Of a stretch of DNA of 18,557 nt, positions 6,483 through 14,612 are shown piece by piece. The notes beneath the pieces were generated by a model. That model searched no databases, was not told where the DNA came from, and saw only the letters and a program-made list of their open reading frames with translations. The stretch is taken from assembly GCA_002433485.1 (NCBI GenBank), contig DJIF01000057.1:1-18557 (forward strand), read 5' to 3'. Positions within the stretch are counted from its first letter, which is position 1. The number at the start of each line of letters is the position of its first letter. The stretch comes from Deltaproteobacteria bacterium UBA6601. Lineage in GTDB: Bacteria; Myxococcota_A; UBA796; UBA9615. The translations under genes were made by a program, and so were the position numbers.

Positions 6483-9400
6483 CTAATTCTCTCGCCGCCT
6501 CAGCACAACAAAGGCCAGCAGCAGCAGCGACAGGCTACCTGGCACCCCCACCAGATGGCTGCAAGAACAGCCTCCTTCCGGCTCGGGAATAGGCGGATAG
6601 CTGCGCAGCTCAGTGTGACAATTTCCAGTGCGCGCCGGATCGTGACGAAAGCCGGTCCAAGCACGTGTCGCATCCGAGGCGATGGCCCCGGTCTGCCAGG
6701 CAAACAGGTAACCATCCCGGGTCGCCACCCAGACCTCCAGTTGACCGTCCCCGTCGGCGTCACCCAGAGCAGGGCTACCAAGAATCCACTGGCCGGTAGA
6801 CTTGGGCCAGCCGGCCGGCTCTCGGCCGAGGTGATCAAAGGCGTGCACGATGTGCCCGGCAGAGCCATTGATAGCTTCTGGGTAACCGTCGCCATTGAGG
6901 TCCACTACGGCCGGATTCAGGAAGAACTGCATATCCTCCATGATCTGCGGAAAGCCCTCCAGGAAGGGCAGCTTCGCGCCACTGGCGGCCTCAACCGGGG
7001 CACCACTCCAACCGGAGAGCAGATGGTCATGGTCGTGGCGACGACCATCATTGAGCAGACCGTTGGCGTACTCAAAGCCCATGGCTCCGACCAGGTAGTC
7101 CGGCCGGCCGTCCTGGTTCATGTCTCCCCAAGCGCCACTGTTGATCATGATCAGCGCGGCGCTCTCTTCAGCGGTGTTGGAAAGCGCGCCGAAGTCCGCA
7201 CCGATGCGCGCCAGCTTGGCAAACTCCTGGCCGTCCCAACGCAGCAGCTTGCCGGAGTCGGCAATGGTGTGCATGGCCACCTCGAGTCGACCATCGCCAT
7301 CCACATCGCACAGACTCGGCGAGCCAGGGACGCCCTCTCCCACGTAGGGGAGCGCGTTGGTATAGGCGCCAAACAGGCCCTGAGGCCAGCCCTCTTCAAT
7401 CTCGCCCTGATGACTGATCACATAGCCCAGGCCATAGGTCCCGGTGGTCTTCTGGTTGGTGCCGATCGCGATCTCCAAGAAGCCGTCGCCGTCCACATCG
7501 CCCAGAGCCGGCGAGGAGATGATCCGCTCGCCACGGCTCTGAGGACCGGCGCTGGTCTGATACTCAGCCCTTAGCTCGACTGGGAAACCATCAAGGAAAC
7601 TACCGTCGTGATGAAAGACATAGAGGCGAGCATCCATAGCGGCGATGACCACCTCAAGATCCCCATCGCCGTCAAGATCGCCCAACGCTGGGGTGGAGAA
7701 GAAGCCGTAGTCGTAGTTGTTGTGCTCCGCCTCATTGACGCCCTCAACCAACGACAAATCCAGCACAAAAGGCCAGCCAGAGGCCAGAGTACCGTCGCTG
7801 TGCCAGACTCGGAGCTCGCCATTGAGGCTAGCGCCAACCACCTCCACCGAGCCGTCAGCATCCAGGTCTGCCACCGCCGGGCTGGATAACACCGCATGAG
7901 ATGAGTTCGCGCCGACCGCACCGCTGGCATAAGCCGGCTGGGCCAAGTGATTCCCCGGGTCCTCGGGGTCTTGTTCTGGGAGCAAACTGAAGCGCTGCGG
8001 CCAACCAGGCAGCAGCTCAAAGGCTCCCCCTGAAAAGCGGGCGACGCTCACCTCTCCATCGGAAGTGGCGAAAACGATATCGTCGATACCGTCACCATCT
8101 ACGTCCACCAGGGTTGGGCTGGACTCCATGGAAGCCCCGATCAAGCGCGGCATTCCCGGCAACAGGTCCGGGTCCTGCTGGACAAAGACCACCCGCCGCA
8201 TCTCACCCAGGCGCTCGGCTGCATCCCGCACCTGAAGACGCATGACAAGCGCATGGGCATGCGCCTTGTAGGCCTTGCTGACGTTGCTATCGACCCGCTC
8301 TAGCCGCTCGATAGGAGCGCTGGGATCCATGGGCAGAGCAGCCGGGTCGAGGCGCGCCAGCTCGCCTTCAAAGGGCTCTGCGCCGCTGCCACTAGCCACC
8401 GTCCGGAAGTCCTCCTCCAATGGGCTCAGGCCCGCGGCCACCTGCAGTTCCCAGCGATAGCCTGGGGAGCGCGGCGCCGCCACCCGACCGGTGACCACCA
8501 GGGCATCAAAGTCAGCGACGCTGTACGAGTGAAACCAACCAGGCGAGAAAATGTCTGCTTCTGGGGGGATCTCGCCAGCGCGAACCGCCTCAACCAACAA
8601 CTTCGCATTGCTTCGACCGTAGCCATACCAGGCATCCCAGCCAGGATGACTGGGGTAGAGCCCGGGCCGATCGTCATCAGTATTAAAGGCAACATCGTCA
8701 ACCGAGCGAGTCAATAACTGGTAGGCCTCGTTGCCACTCAGCGGGGCATCTAAGCGCCCCTCATCAAGGGCGTCCTTCATGGCCGAATACATCAAGCCGG
8801 CGATCCCCGCGCCACGCCCGGTCGCGCCCGATGAGCAGCCAGTTGCAGAGAACGAAAGATCCAACCGCGGGCCGAAGTTAGTGCAGTTTGAGTAGGCGAA
8901 GAAGGTCGTAGCGTTCTCCGGCTCAGCACTGTCATGGCGGATCGCATGCACGAACAGAACATGTGCGTTAGCCGCCGGATAGTTGCGGTGATAGGCGGTC
9001 TCGTCACCGGCCGAACCAACCACAGTGACCCCACGCTCCCATGCGTAGTCGATGGCAGCAGTAGTCAAGCTGTTGTTACCAAGGGTGCCGAGGGCCTCCT
9101 GAACCACCAGCGCACCCATGTCCACGGCATATAAGACCGCGCTGGCGAAGTTACCCACATCCCCGACGAAGGAGTCTGAGACTCGCAGATTCAAGACCCG
9201 ACAATTGGGACAGGAGCCGATCTCACCGCCGTTGCCTCCCTCCTCGACCGACCAGCGAGCCTCCTTGGTGCCATGACTGTAGCCACCATTGAGCACCTCG
9301 TCGTACGGATTGTTGTCGTTCCAGAAAAAGTCCCACCCTGCGATATCGTCGACAAAACCATTGCCATCCCCATCGGTCCCATCGCTGAAGACAGCAATCA

Positions 9401-9935
9401 GGTCACTGGGGTCGAGCAGGTTGTCTGCGTGCCCCTCGGGTAGACCTCCGCTGTTCGGCGAGACCCGCGGGTCATCGCCCCAGTCCGCCATGCTGAAGAC
9501 ACCATCACCGTTCAGATCGTGCCGTCCCTGATCCGTTCCATCAGCACCCTGGGGATAGGGCAGCTCGCCCGCGTTGAGGAAGTGCTTGTTGACCAGCCCG
9601 CCCGAATTCCACTTCACCCCAGAGTCGAGCACCGCAATCAGCACATCACTGCGCCCGGTCGTAATGCTCCAGGCCCGATCCACGGACATTCCGCTGCCCA
9701 ACGCAGCCTCCCGTGGATCCATAGCCGCAAGGTTGATCGTCGCTGGCAGGCCCGAGCCAAGCTCCCACTCTCCCAGCGGCGAATAATCAGAAGGACAATC
9801 ACCATCGGCCAGGCCGCAGTTGGGATAGGTCGGTAGCGGAACCTCAGCCACCGAGCGACCCGCCAACAACAGGACCCAGAACCCGGCGAGGGCAGTTCCC
9901 CGACCAACAACAGCAAAGCAACGAAACAGAGGCAT
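6483..9935 (-). CDS. secreted subtilisin-like (S8) protease with FG-GAP/VCBS repeats and MYXO-CTERM-like tail
   Basis: A 1150-residue exported protein. The signal peptide runs over about residues 1-30, with cleavage after SVA. There is no recognisable I9 propeptide before the S8 domain (about 75-385). Catalytic residues appear as Asp104 (VLIAVLDSGV), His221 (GYSHGT) and Ser369 (CSSGATGRGAGIAGL). In a usual S8 protease these lie in DTGV, HGTHVAG and GTSMATPHVAG, so the Ser block is divergent. The oxyanion Asn, normally in AAGN, reads SAGD (Asp311). A Ca-binding-like loop, DLNGDGVFSMAD (140-151), lies between Asp and His. From about residue 603 to 1110 there are about eight FG-GAP repeats of the form PALGDxDGDGxLEV, often followed by W/F and GWP, as in beta-propellers. 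The tail (1121-1150) has GGCSCS, a hydrophobic stretch and RRREN, like MYXO-CTERM sorting signals. Likely displayed at the cell surface, with proteolysis or ligand binding. No clear Shine-Dalgarno is seen before the ATG. The neighbouring minus-strand gene may be co-regulated. Confidence 0.85.
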   Translation of the reverse strand: MPLFRCFAVVGRGTALAGFWVLLLAGRSVAEVPLPTYPNCGLADGDCPSDYSPLGEWELGSGLPATINLAAMDPREAALGSGMSVDRAWSITTGRSDVLIAVLDSGVKWNSGGLVNKHFLNAGELPYPQGADGTDQGRHDLNGDGVFSMADWGDDPRVSPNSGGLPEGHADNLLDPSDLIAVFSDGTDGDGNGFVDDIAGWDFFWNDNNPYDEVLNGGYSHGTKEARWSVEEGGNGGEIGSCPNCRVLNLRVSDSFVGDVGNFASAVLYAVDMGALVVQEALGTLGNNSLTTAAIDYAWERGVTVVGSAGDETAYHRNYPAANAHVLFVHAIRHDSAEPENATTFFAYSNCTNFGPRLDLSFSATGCSSGATGRGAGIAGLMYSAMKDALDEGRLDAPLSGNEAYQLLTRSVDDVAFNTDDDRPGLYPSHPGWDAWYGYGRSNAKLLVEAVRAGEIPPEADIFSPGWFHSYSVADFDALVVTGRVAAPRSPGYRWELQVAAGLSPLEEDFRTVASGSGAEPFEGELARLDPAALPMDPSAPIERLERVDSNVSKAYKAHAHALVMRLQVRDAAERLGEMRRVVFVQQDPDLLPGMPRLIGASMESSPTLVDVDGDGIDDIVFATSDGEVSVARFSGGAFELLPGWPQRFSLLPEQDPEDPGNHLAQPAYASGAVGANSSHAVLSSPAVADLDADGSVEVVGASLNGELRVWHSDGTLASGWPFVLDLSLVEGVNEAEHNNYDYGFFSTPALGDLDGDGDLEVVIAAMDARLYVFHHDGSFLDGFPVELRAEYQTSAGPQSRGERIISSPALGDVDGDGFLEIAIGTNQKTTGTYGLGYVISHQGEIEEGWPQGLFGAYTNALPYVGEGVPGSPSLCDVDGDGRLEVAMHTIADSGKLLRWDGQEFAKLARIGADFGALSNTAEESAALIMINSGAWGDMNQDGRPDYLVGAMGFEYANGLLNDGRRHDHDHLLSGWSGAPVEAASGAKLPFLEGFPQIMEDMQFFLNPAVVDLNGDGYPEAINGSAGHIVHAFDHLGREPAGWPKSTGQWILGSPALGDADGDGQLEVWVATRDGYLFAWQTGAIASDATRAWTGFRHDPARTGNCHTELRSYPPIPEPEGGCSCSHLVGVPGSLSLLLLAFVVLRRREN

Positions 9936-9996
9936 GACCGGTGATGGTTGTTGAGGGCTGTGCGTGGGTCAAGCAGGTTCTGCCCGGCAAAGCTCC

Positions 9997-10026
9997 TTGA
10001 CAGGGCCAAGGGGCGCCCCCTACAAT
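9997..10026 (+). promoter_or_regulatory. sigma70-type promoter of the lipoprotein-barrel-thioesterase operon
   Basis: TTGACA (9997-10002) and TACAAT (10021-10026) are separated by 18 bases. The -35 is perfect and the -10 matches five of six. Transcription would start near 10033, leaving a leader of about 60 bases, AT-rich in its middle, before the ATG at 10094. No comparable promoter was found for the divergent protease gene. Confidence 0.75.
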
Positions 10027-10093
10027 CCGCCGTCAAACTCACTTTTATGTATTTATTTCAATGATTTACGACGACACTGAGGTTGCTCTGACC

Positions 10094-11218
10094 ATGAAGT
10101 CCGATTCCATCAAGTTGATTTGCCTCGTCACCCTCGCCACGATGGCTAGCCTGGTCGTCATGACCGGCTGCTCTTCTGCCGTCGACGAGGACGGAGACGG
10201 TCACTCTCCCCCAGAGGACTGCAACGACACAGATCCCAGCATCTATCCGGGCGCCGATGAACTGCCGGGAGATGAGATCGACTCCAATTGCGACGGTAGC
10301 AACGACCCTCGGGGCGGCTCAGGTGATGACGACGATAGCCAGAGCAGCGCTGATCCGGGCGTCTTCGACACAGCAAATCCAGTCACCGGCGACTGGACCT
10401 GCAAGAACGCCGACGGACTGAGCCCCAGCCCCGGTGCTACAGGGGCTTTAAACGGCCTGGTAGAAGACTTCCAGGACGACATCCCAGTAGCCGCCGCGCG
10501 GGTACAGATCTGGTCCAACAATGACCCGTCCTCTGGTACCCCCGACTGGGAACTAGACGAGCCCTTCAGCCAGGCGGACGGCACCTTCACCGTACCCGAG
10601 GGCCTGGTCTCTGCCTGTGTGCCCTTCGCAGCGCGGGTGTGGACCGAGTTTGAGCCACAGGAGACCTACCAGACCTACCAGAGCGGAATCATCGTCTCTG
10701 GTGACGCTCCATTCAGCCAGACCTTCAACTCAGTGGCTTACTCCACCTACCAACTGCTGCCCCTGACCGTCGGCATTGAGCCCGAGCCCGGCAAAGCCAT
10801 CGCCGCCGGACGAATGACCGACTGCGCTGGCGAGCCCATCGCCAACGGCGAGGCCTCGGTCGGCACCATTGATTGGGCCACCGGCACCGTCACCCCACCG
10901 GCTGGAGGCTACGAAATGCGCTATTTCCTCGATGAGGACCCAGACGGAGACCAGACCCACATCAGCGAAGACGGCCTGTTTGGGGCCATGAACGTGCCCC
11001 CCGGGCAGAGCTACGCACTGATTACCTGGGGCATTCCCCAGAACGAGGAGCACTGCGAGACTACCGATACGGGAGCCATCATCTGGAACGATGAGAATGA
11101 GGCCCTCTGCCTGCTGGCCACTTCCACCCTCTACGTTCAGCCGGACTCAGTGAACATTGCCAACGTTGAGTTGAAGCCCTACCCGGACGCCTGCCTCACT
11201 CCCGTCACCGACAGCTGA
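10094..11218 (+). CDS. lipoprotein with MopE-type metal-binding motif and GDDDDS linker
   Basis: A 374-residue lipoprotein. The frame is open from an ATG at 10061, but the ATG at 10094 gives a proper type II signal peptide (MKSDSIKL, hydrophobic core, lipobox VMTGC with Cys26), whereas the upstream start would add an acidic n-region. A TGAGG lies 11 bases upstream, a rather long spacing. Residues 32-68 (DEDGDGHSPPEDCNDTDPSI then PGADE and SNCDG) match the 'putative metal-binding motif' of MopE-related proteins, with many Asp and two Cys that could bind Ca or Cu. A GDDDDS linker follows (encoded at 10322-10339). The rest, including about residues 115-200 (AARVQIW, ADGTFTVPEG), looks like carboxypeptidase-regulatory or CnaB-type beta domains; a second such pattern (GRMTDCAGEPIANGEA) starts near residue 240. 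Probably on the cell surface. First gene of a three-gene operon. Confidence 0.75.
   Translation: MKSDSIKLICLVTLATMASLVVMTGCSSAVDEDGDGHSPPEDCNDTDPSIYPGADELPGDEIDSNCDGSNDPRGGSGDDDDSQSSADPGVFDTANPVTGDWTCKNADGLSPSPGATGALNGLVEDFQDDIPVAAARVQIWSNNDPSSGTPDWELDEPFSQADGTFTVPEGLVSACVPFAARVWTEFEPQETYQTYQSGIIVSGDAPFSQTFNSVAYSTYQLLPLTVGIEPEPGKAIAAGRMTDCAGEPIANGEASVGTIDWATGTVTPPAGGYEMRYFLDEDPDGDQTHISEDGLFGAMNVPPGQSYALITWGIPQNEEHCETTDTGAIIWNDENEALCLLATSTLYVQPDSVNIANVELKPYPDACLTPVTDS
10325..10336 (+). repeat. tetra-Asp linker codons
   Basis: Four Asp codons (GAT GAC GAC GAT) between Gly and Ser encode GDDDDS after the MopE-type motif. They match the linkers of the lipoproteins at 2840-6292 and 18384-18557. 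Confidence 0.85.
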
Positions 11219-11231
11219 GCTGGCCCAGGGA

Positions 11232-13028
11232 ATGCGCACTCTGATCGGCACGCTGCTGCTCTTCGCCAGCATCCTGCCTGCGACGGCGGCGGCTGGTGGG
11301 CCAGAGCTTACTTTTGAACTGGACGGCTACTACCGGGTGCGCGCGCACCTGTTCGGCAACCTGTTTGATCGCGAGTTTCCCAAGGACGGCGCCAGAGATG
11401 TGCCGCTCTACTATCTGCAAGATGCCAACACCGACATTCCCGCAGAATTCGCCGACCAGTTCAGAACCCAATTCCCCAGTTCGACCACCAGCCAGCTGGT
11501 CGACAGCTACTGCCGAAGCTTTCCGGCCCAGTGCCGCAAGGCCATTCATGCTCCACAGCGTAGCTCATGGTTGGTGCAGCGCGGCCGCTTCGAGCCCCGG
11601 CTCAAGATGCGTGGCATCACCGTCCAGGCGACCATTGATGTATTCGACAACGTGGTCTGGGGCGACAACGAGAATCTGGCCGCAACCCCATTGTTCGCCA
11701 ACAATCCAAGCAATACCCAGATTAATGGCAACATCGCTGACAGCATCCAGGTAAAGCGACTGTGGGCCGAGTGGCAGACTGCCTTTGGCTTGCTACGAAT
11801 CGGCCGTCAGCCAAGCCACTGGGGACTCGGCATTCTGGCCAACGATGGGGACGAGTTCCGTAACGACTTCGGCGATGCCTATGAGGGCAACGTCTTCGAC
11901 CGAATCATCTTTGCCACCCGCCCGGTGACACTGATCAAGGGCATCCACGCAATTGCCACCGGCAAGGAGATGCCCGACGCGGCCGATGACCCCGGGATCA
12001 TCACCGCGGTTGGCTACGACAAGCTGGTCAACTCCGGTGCGGTGCCCTTTCGACGACAGATCACCGGCGACGAAAGCATCTCCGACGAAAATGCCGAGGG
12101 GACTGCGGGAATCCGCCAGTCTCCCATCTGGCTGTCGGACAGCGGCGACGATGTTCACGAGATGATCTACGTGCTGATGTTCAAGCGCGAAGACTGGCAG
12201 GTTGGCCGCGAGCTGATGGACCTCACAGTAGGCACCTACTGGATCAACCGCTGGCAGAACACCACCGAGAGCAATGTGTGGATTCCGGACATCTACGTGC
12301 GCTGGGCCATGCGCGGCGCCTTTGTCGAAGCGGAGTGGTATCACATCTTCGGCTCCACCGAGGCGATCGCTCCGGACTTCGACAAGACCACTACTGCCGG
12401 TATCACAGGCTTTGTAGCCCGTGCCGGTTACGAAAACCCGATCTTTACCGGCCTGTTTGAGGTGGGTTACGCCAGCGGTGACGACAGCATCCTTGACGAA
12501 AACTTCACCGGCCGCCCGCTCCACTCCGACTTCAACGTCGGTCTTATCCTCTATGAGCAGCTCCTCGCCCAGCGCACCATCGAAAAGTTCGTCGGCGATG
12601 AAGACACCCAGGGCCTCTGGAGCCAGGGAGGCGTCTACAACTCCACCTACATCAACCCGCGCTTCAAGTTCCGCCCAGGTGACATCTGGGAGTTCCGCCT
12701 CGGCTTCCTGATGGCCTGGGCCAACGAAGTCGATGGCGCCATCATCCCCTACCTTCGTGACGAATCGGCCGGCAACATCACAGAGTCCAAGCTGCTGGGG
12801 ACCGAGATCGACTTTGGTATTCACATGAAGTGGCTCAACGAGCACATCCTGGTAGGCATCGAGGGTGGCTTCATGCGCGCTGGCGAACGTCTGGGAAGGA
12901 CTACTCAGTACCAGGACCCGGCCCAGGCGGTCGGCTACCTGCCCTACAACGAACAGCAATACGACGAAATCACAAACCGGCTCAACAACGTCTTCACCGT
13001 GCAAGGCAGGTTCGCCTTTGTCTTCTGA
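11232..13028 (+). CDS. outer-membrane beta-barrel protein (possibly TIGR04551-like)
   Basis: A 598-residue protein with a signal peptide (MRTLIGTLLLFASILPATA, cleavage near ATA-AAG). It then has alternating hydrophobic and polar strands with many aromatic girdle residues, for example GYYRVRAHLFGNLF, LLRIGRQPSHWGLGILANDG and FVARAGYENPIFTGLFEVGY, and ends in GRFAFVF with a terminal Phe, the usual BAM recognition signal. The opening pattern recalls the large uncharacterised barrel proteins of Myxococcota collected as TIGR04551, but this is from memory. Likely a porin or transporter barrel in the outer membrane. It begins 13 bases after the lipoprotein stop and its end overlaps the thioesterase start by 11 bases, so it is the central gene of the operon. 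The substrate cannot be read from the sequence. Confidence 0.75.
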   Translation: MRTLIGTLLLFASILPATAAAGGPELTFELDGYYRVRAHLFGNLFDREFPKDGARDVPLYYLQDANTDIPAEFADQFRTQFPSSTTSQLVDSYCRSFPAQCRKAIHAPQRSSWLVQRGRFEPRLKMRGITVQATIDVFDNVVWGDNENLAATPLFANNPSNTQINGNIADSIQVKRLWAEWQTAFGLLRIGRQPSHWGLGILANDGDEFRNDFGDAYEGNVFDRIIFATRPVTLIKGIHAIATGKEMPDAADDPGIITAVGYDKLVNSGAVPFRRQITGDESISDENAEGTAGIRQSPIWLSDSGDDVHEMIYVLMFKREDWQVGRELMDLTVGTYWINRWQNTTESNVWIPDIYVRWAMRGAFVEAEWYHIFGSTEAIAPDFDKTTTAGITGFVARAGYENPIFTGLFEVGYASGDDSILDENFTGRPLHSDFNVGLILYEQLLAQRTIEKFVGDEDTQGLWSQGGVYNSTYINPRFKFRPGDIWEFRLGFLMAWANEVDGAIIPYLRDESAGNITESKLLGTEIDFGIHMKWLNEHILVGIEGGFMRAGERLGRTTQYQDPAQAVGYLPYNEQQYDEITNRLNNVFTVQGRFAFVF

Positions 13029-13452
13029 GCCGCTCCGAGCTGAGGGCTGGCTGCATCGCTACCCGGTCACCGTGCAGTTCGATGAGGTCGACCAGTACGG
13101 TATCGTCCACCACACTCGCTACTTGATCTACATGGAGCGCGCCCGAGTTGCCCTGTTGGGGGAGCTGGGAATGCGGCCCGGTGGGCTGGTAGACACCCAA
13201 CTTGGCCTCATCGTCGCCTCCATCGATACCCGCTTCAAGAGCAGTGGGCGCTTCCTCGACCAGCTGACGGTAGAGCAGGGCTGTCGCAACGCCGGCGCCA
13301 GCAGGGTCCAGCTAAGCTACGCCATTCGCCGGGGAGGTGAGCTGCTGGTCACCACCGAGATGGTACTCGCCTTCGTCGACCAGCAGGGACGACCCTGCCG
13401 TGCACCGGCAACGATTCGCGAAAACCTCAAGCGGATGGGCGTCCCTGAGTAA
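13018..13452 (+). CDS. YbgC/4HBT-family acyl-CoA thioesterase
   Basis: A 144-residue hotdog-fold thioesterase. VQFDEVDQYGIVHHTRYLIY matches the YbgC/4-hydroxybenzoyl-CoA thioesterase signature DxD..G.V.H..Y; Asp25 would be the catalytic residue. The next helix, YMERARVALLGELGM, and a later VSYAIRR-like strand pair (SRVQLSYAIRRGG) fit the family, as does the length of about 130-150. The frame continues upstream inside the barrel gene, so the TTG at 13018 was chosen: CAGG lies 7 bases before it and it leaves a normal N-terminus. This start lies 11 bases inside the end of the preceding gene, indicating translational coupling. YbgC in proteobacteria acts on short- to medium-chain acyl-CoA and is often next to tol-pal. 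Here its partner is an outer-membrane barrel instead. The acyl substrate is unknown. Confidence 0.85.
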   Translation: MSSEPLRAEGWLHRYPVTVQFDEVDQYGIVHHTRYLIYMERARVALLGELGMRPGGLVDTQLGLIVASIDTRFKSSGRFLDQLTVEQGCRNAGASRVQLSYAIRRGGELLVTTEMVLAFVDQQGRPCRAPATIRENLKRMGVPE

Positions 13453-13523
13453 CGGATCTACAGGCCCATAATGGCGCCGGGTCCTGGTCTTTGCGAAGCT
13501 CAACCGCTCGGTGTAGGGCAGGC

Positions 13524-14603
13524 TCAAGCAAACAGCGAGCTAATCAAGTCCCGATAGCGTTCGATCGCCACATCCCACGAATAACGCTCAAGAACCAGCT
13601 TGCGGCCCGCTGCACCCAGCTCAACGCACCGCTCAGGATCATTCAGCAGGGATCGCAGGCCCTTAACCAGGGAACCCACATCACCGGGAGCTACCGGAAC
13701 GCCAACTCCGGCTGTAACCTCCGGAAGCGCTCCACAGTTGCTGTAGATCACCGGCTTACCGCAGGCCATGCCATCCACCGCAGAGTAACCAAAGACCTCC
13801 TGCTGGGTGGTGGGGAACAAGACTATGTGTGAGCGGCGATACCAAGGTCCGAGGTCCTCGACTTGCGGATGAAAGGTAACCCTGGCCCCCTGTGCCCGCC
13901 GCCGAAGCGAGCTGAAGTAGCCCTCATCAAGCACCGGGCCCACCAGATCGAGCTGAATCCGATCCTGCAAACGCGAAGGCAGCCCTTTTACCGCCTCAAT
14001 GGCAACATGCTGGCCCTTGCCTGGGATGATCCGGGCGGCGTAGAGCAGGCGGATCGGACCTTCAGCAGGGCCAGGTAGTCCCGTCACCTCGGAATCGGGC
14101 TGAAACTGAACCGTATCAACCCCTGGCCAGGCAACATGCAGCGCCTCACCAGGAAGACCCCGCTCCATAAGGCGAGCCCTGGCTGACTTGCTGGGCACCA
14201 CAGCGAGGGCAGCGCTGCCGATGCGCGCTTTAATAGCTGAATTGCGCAGGGTTCGGACCCTCCCCCAGCGATTTCCTCCCGAGAACGGATCAGCAAGCAG
14301 AGAGATGGTCGGGGCCAAATCGGTAGGAATCTCCAGACCCTGAGCGATCACCAGATCCGGTCGGAATGAAAGCGCCGTGCGGCGAACCGCAAAATCCAGA
14401 GCTGCACTTGACCGAATTGGCCGCTCGGCCCGCAGGGCGACAGCCCGGGCGCCACGAGGCAACAGCGATGGATCATTACGCCAGCCGCTCACCAGACGCA
14501 GCTCATGCTCATGGCGCAGCCTTTCCCAGAGCTGGCGAGCAAGGGTAGCCATACCCGTGACGGTGTCCGGCGGAAAAGCTCCGGTCGCAAGCAGAATGCG
14601 CAC
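13524..14603 (-). CDS. GT4-family glycosyltransferase
   Basis: A 359-residue cytoplasmic GT-B glycosyltransferase. The N-terminal Rossmann half opens MRILLATGAFPPDTVTGMAT, with the glycine-containing acceptor loop, and runs to about 165. The C-terminal half (Glycos_transf_1) has LLYAARIIPGKGQH, with Arg191 and Lys196 for the donor phosphate, and TQQEVFGYSAVDGMACGKPV, which corresponds to the EX7E motif. In the latter Glu269 is kept but the second acidic residue is Asp277. It would transfer a sugar from a nucleotide diphosphate, retaining the anomer, onto an envelope glycan or lipid; donor and acceptor cannot be told. The start is GTG at 14603, 9 bases after the stop of the upstream symporter gene. 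No Shine-Dalgarno is visible, so translation may depend on coupling. Last gene of a two-gene minus-strand unit and convergent with the thioesterase gene. Confidence 0.88.
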   Translation of the reverse strand: MRILLATGAFPPDTVTGMATLARQLWERLRHEHELRLVSGWRNDPSLLPRGARAVALRAERPIRSSAALDFAVRRTALSFRPDLVIAQGLEIPTDLAPTISLLADPFSGGNRWGRVRTLRNSAIKARIGSAALAVVPSKSARARLMERGLPGEALHVAWPGVDTVQFQPDSEVTGLPGPAEGPIRLLYAARIIPGKGQHVAIEAVKGLPSRLQDRIQLDLVGPVLDEGYFSSLRRRAQGARVTFHPQVEDLGPWYRRSHIVLFPTTQQEVFGYSAVDGMACGKPVIYSNCGALPEVTAGVGVPVAPGDVGSLVKGLRSLLNDPERCVELGAAGRKLVLERYSWDVAIERYRDLISSLFA

Positions 14604-14612
14604 GGCAGGAAG

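Noticed and set aside
6555..7574. 339-codon open frame on the plus strand
   Set aside because: It is antisense to the FG-GAP repeat region of the subtilisin-like gene; its His/Val/Gln composition reflects the reverse of the repeated GDxDGDG codons.
2840..9935. Both adjacent large genes encode exactly 1150 residues, suggesting duplication
   Set aside because: Their domains and sequences are unrelated, so the equal length is coincidence.
10061..10093. Earlier ATG for the MopE-motif lipoprotein
   Set aside because: It would put an acidic 11-residue stretch before the signal peptide and lacks a ribosome site.
11793..13004. 403-codon open frame on the minus strand
   Set aside because: It lies wholly antisense to the well-supported outer-membrane barrel gene. 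It has no signal or domain pattern and is explained by GC-rich codon use.
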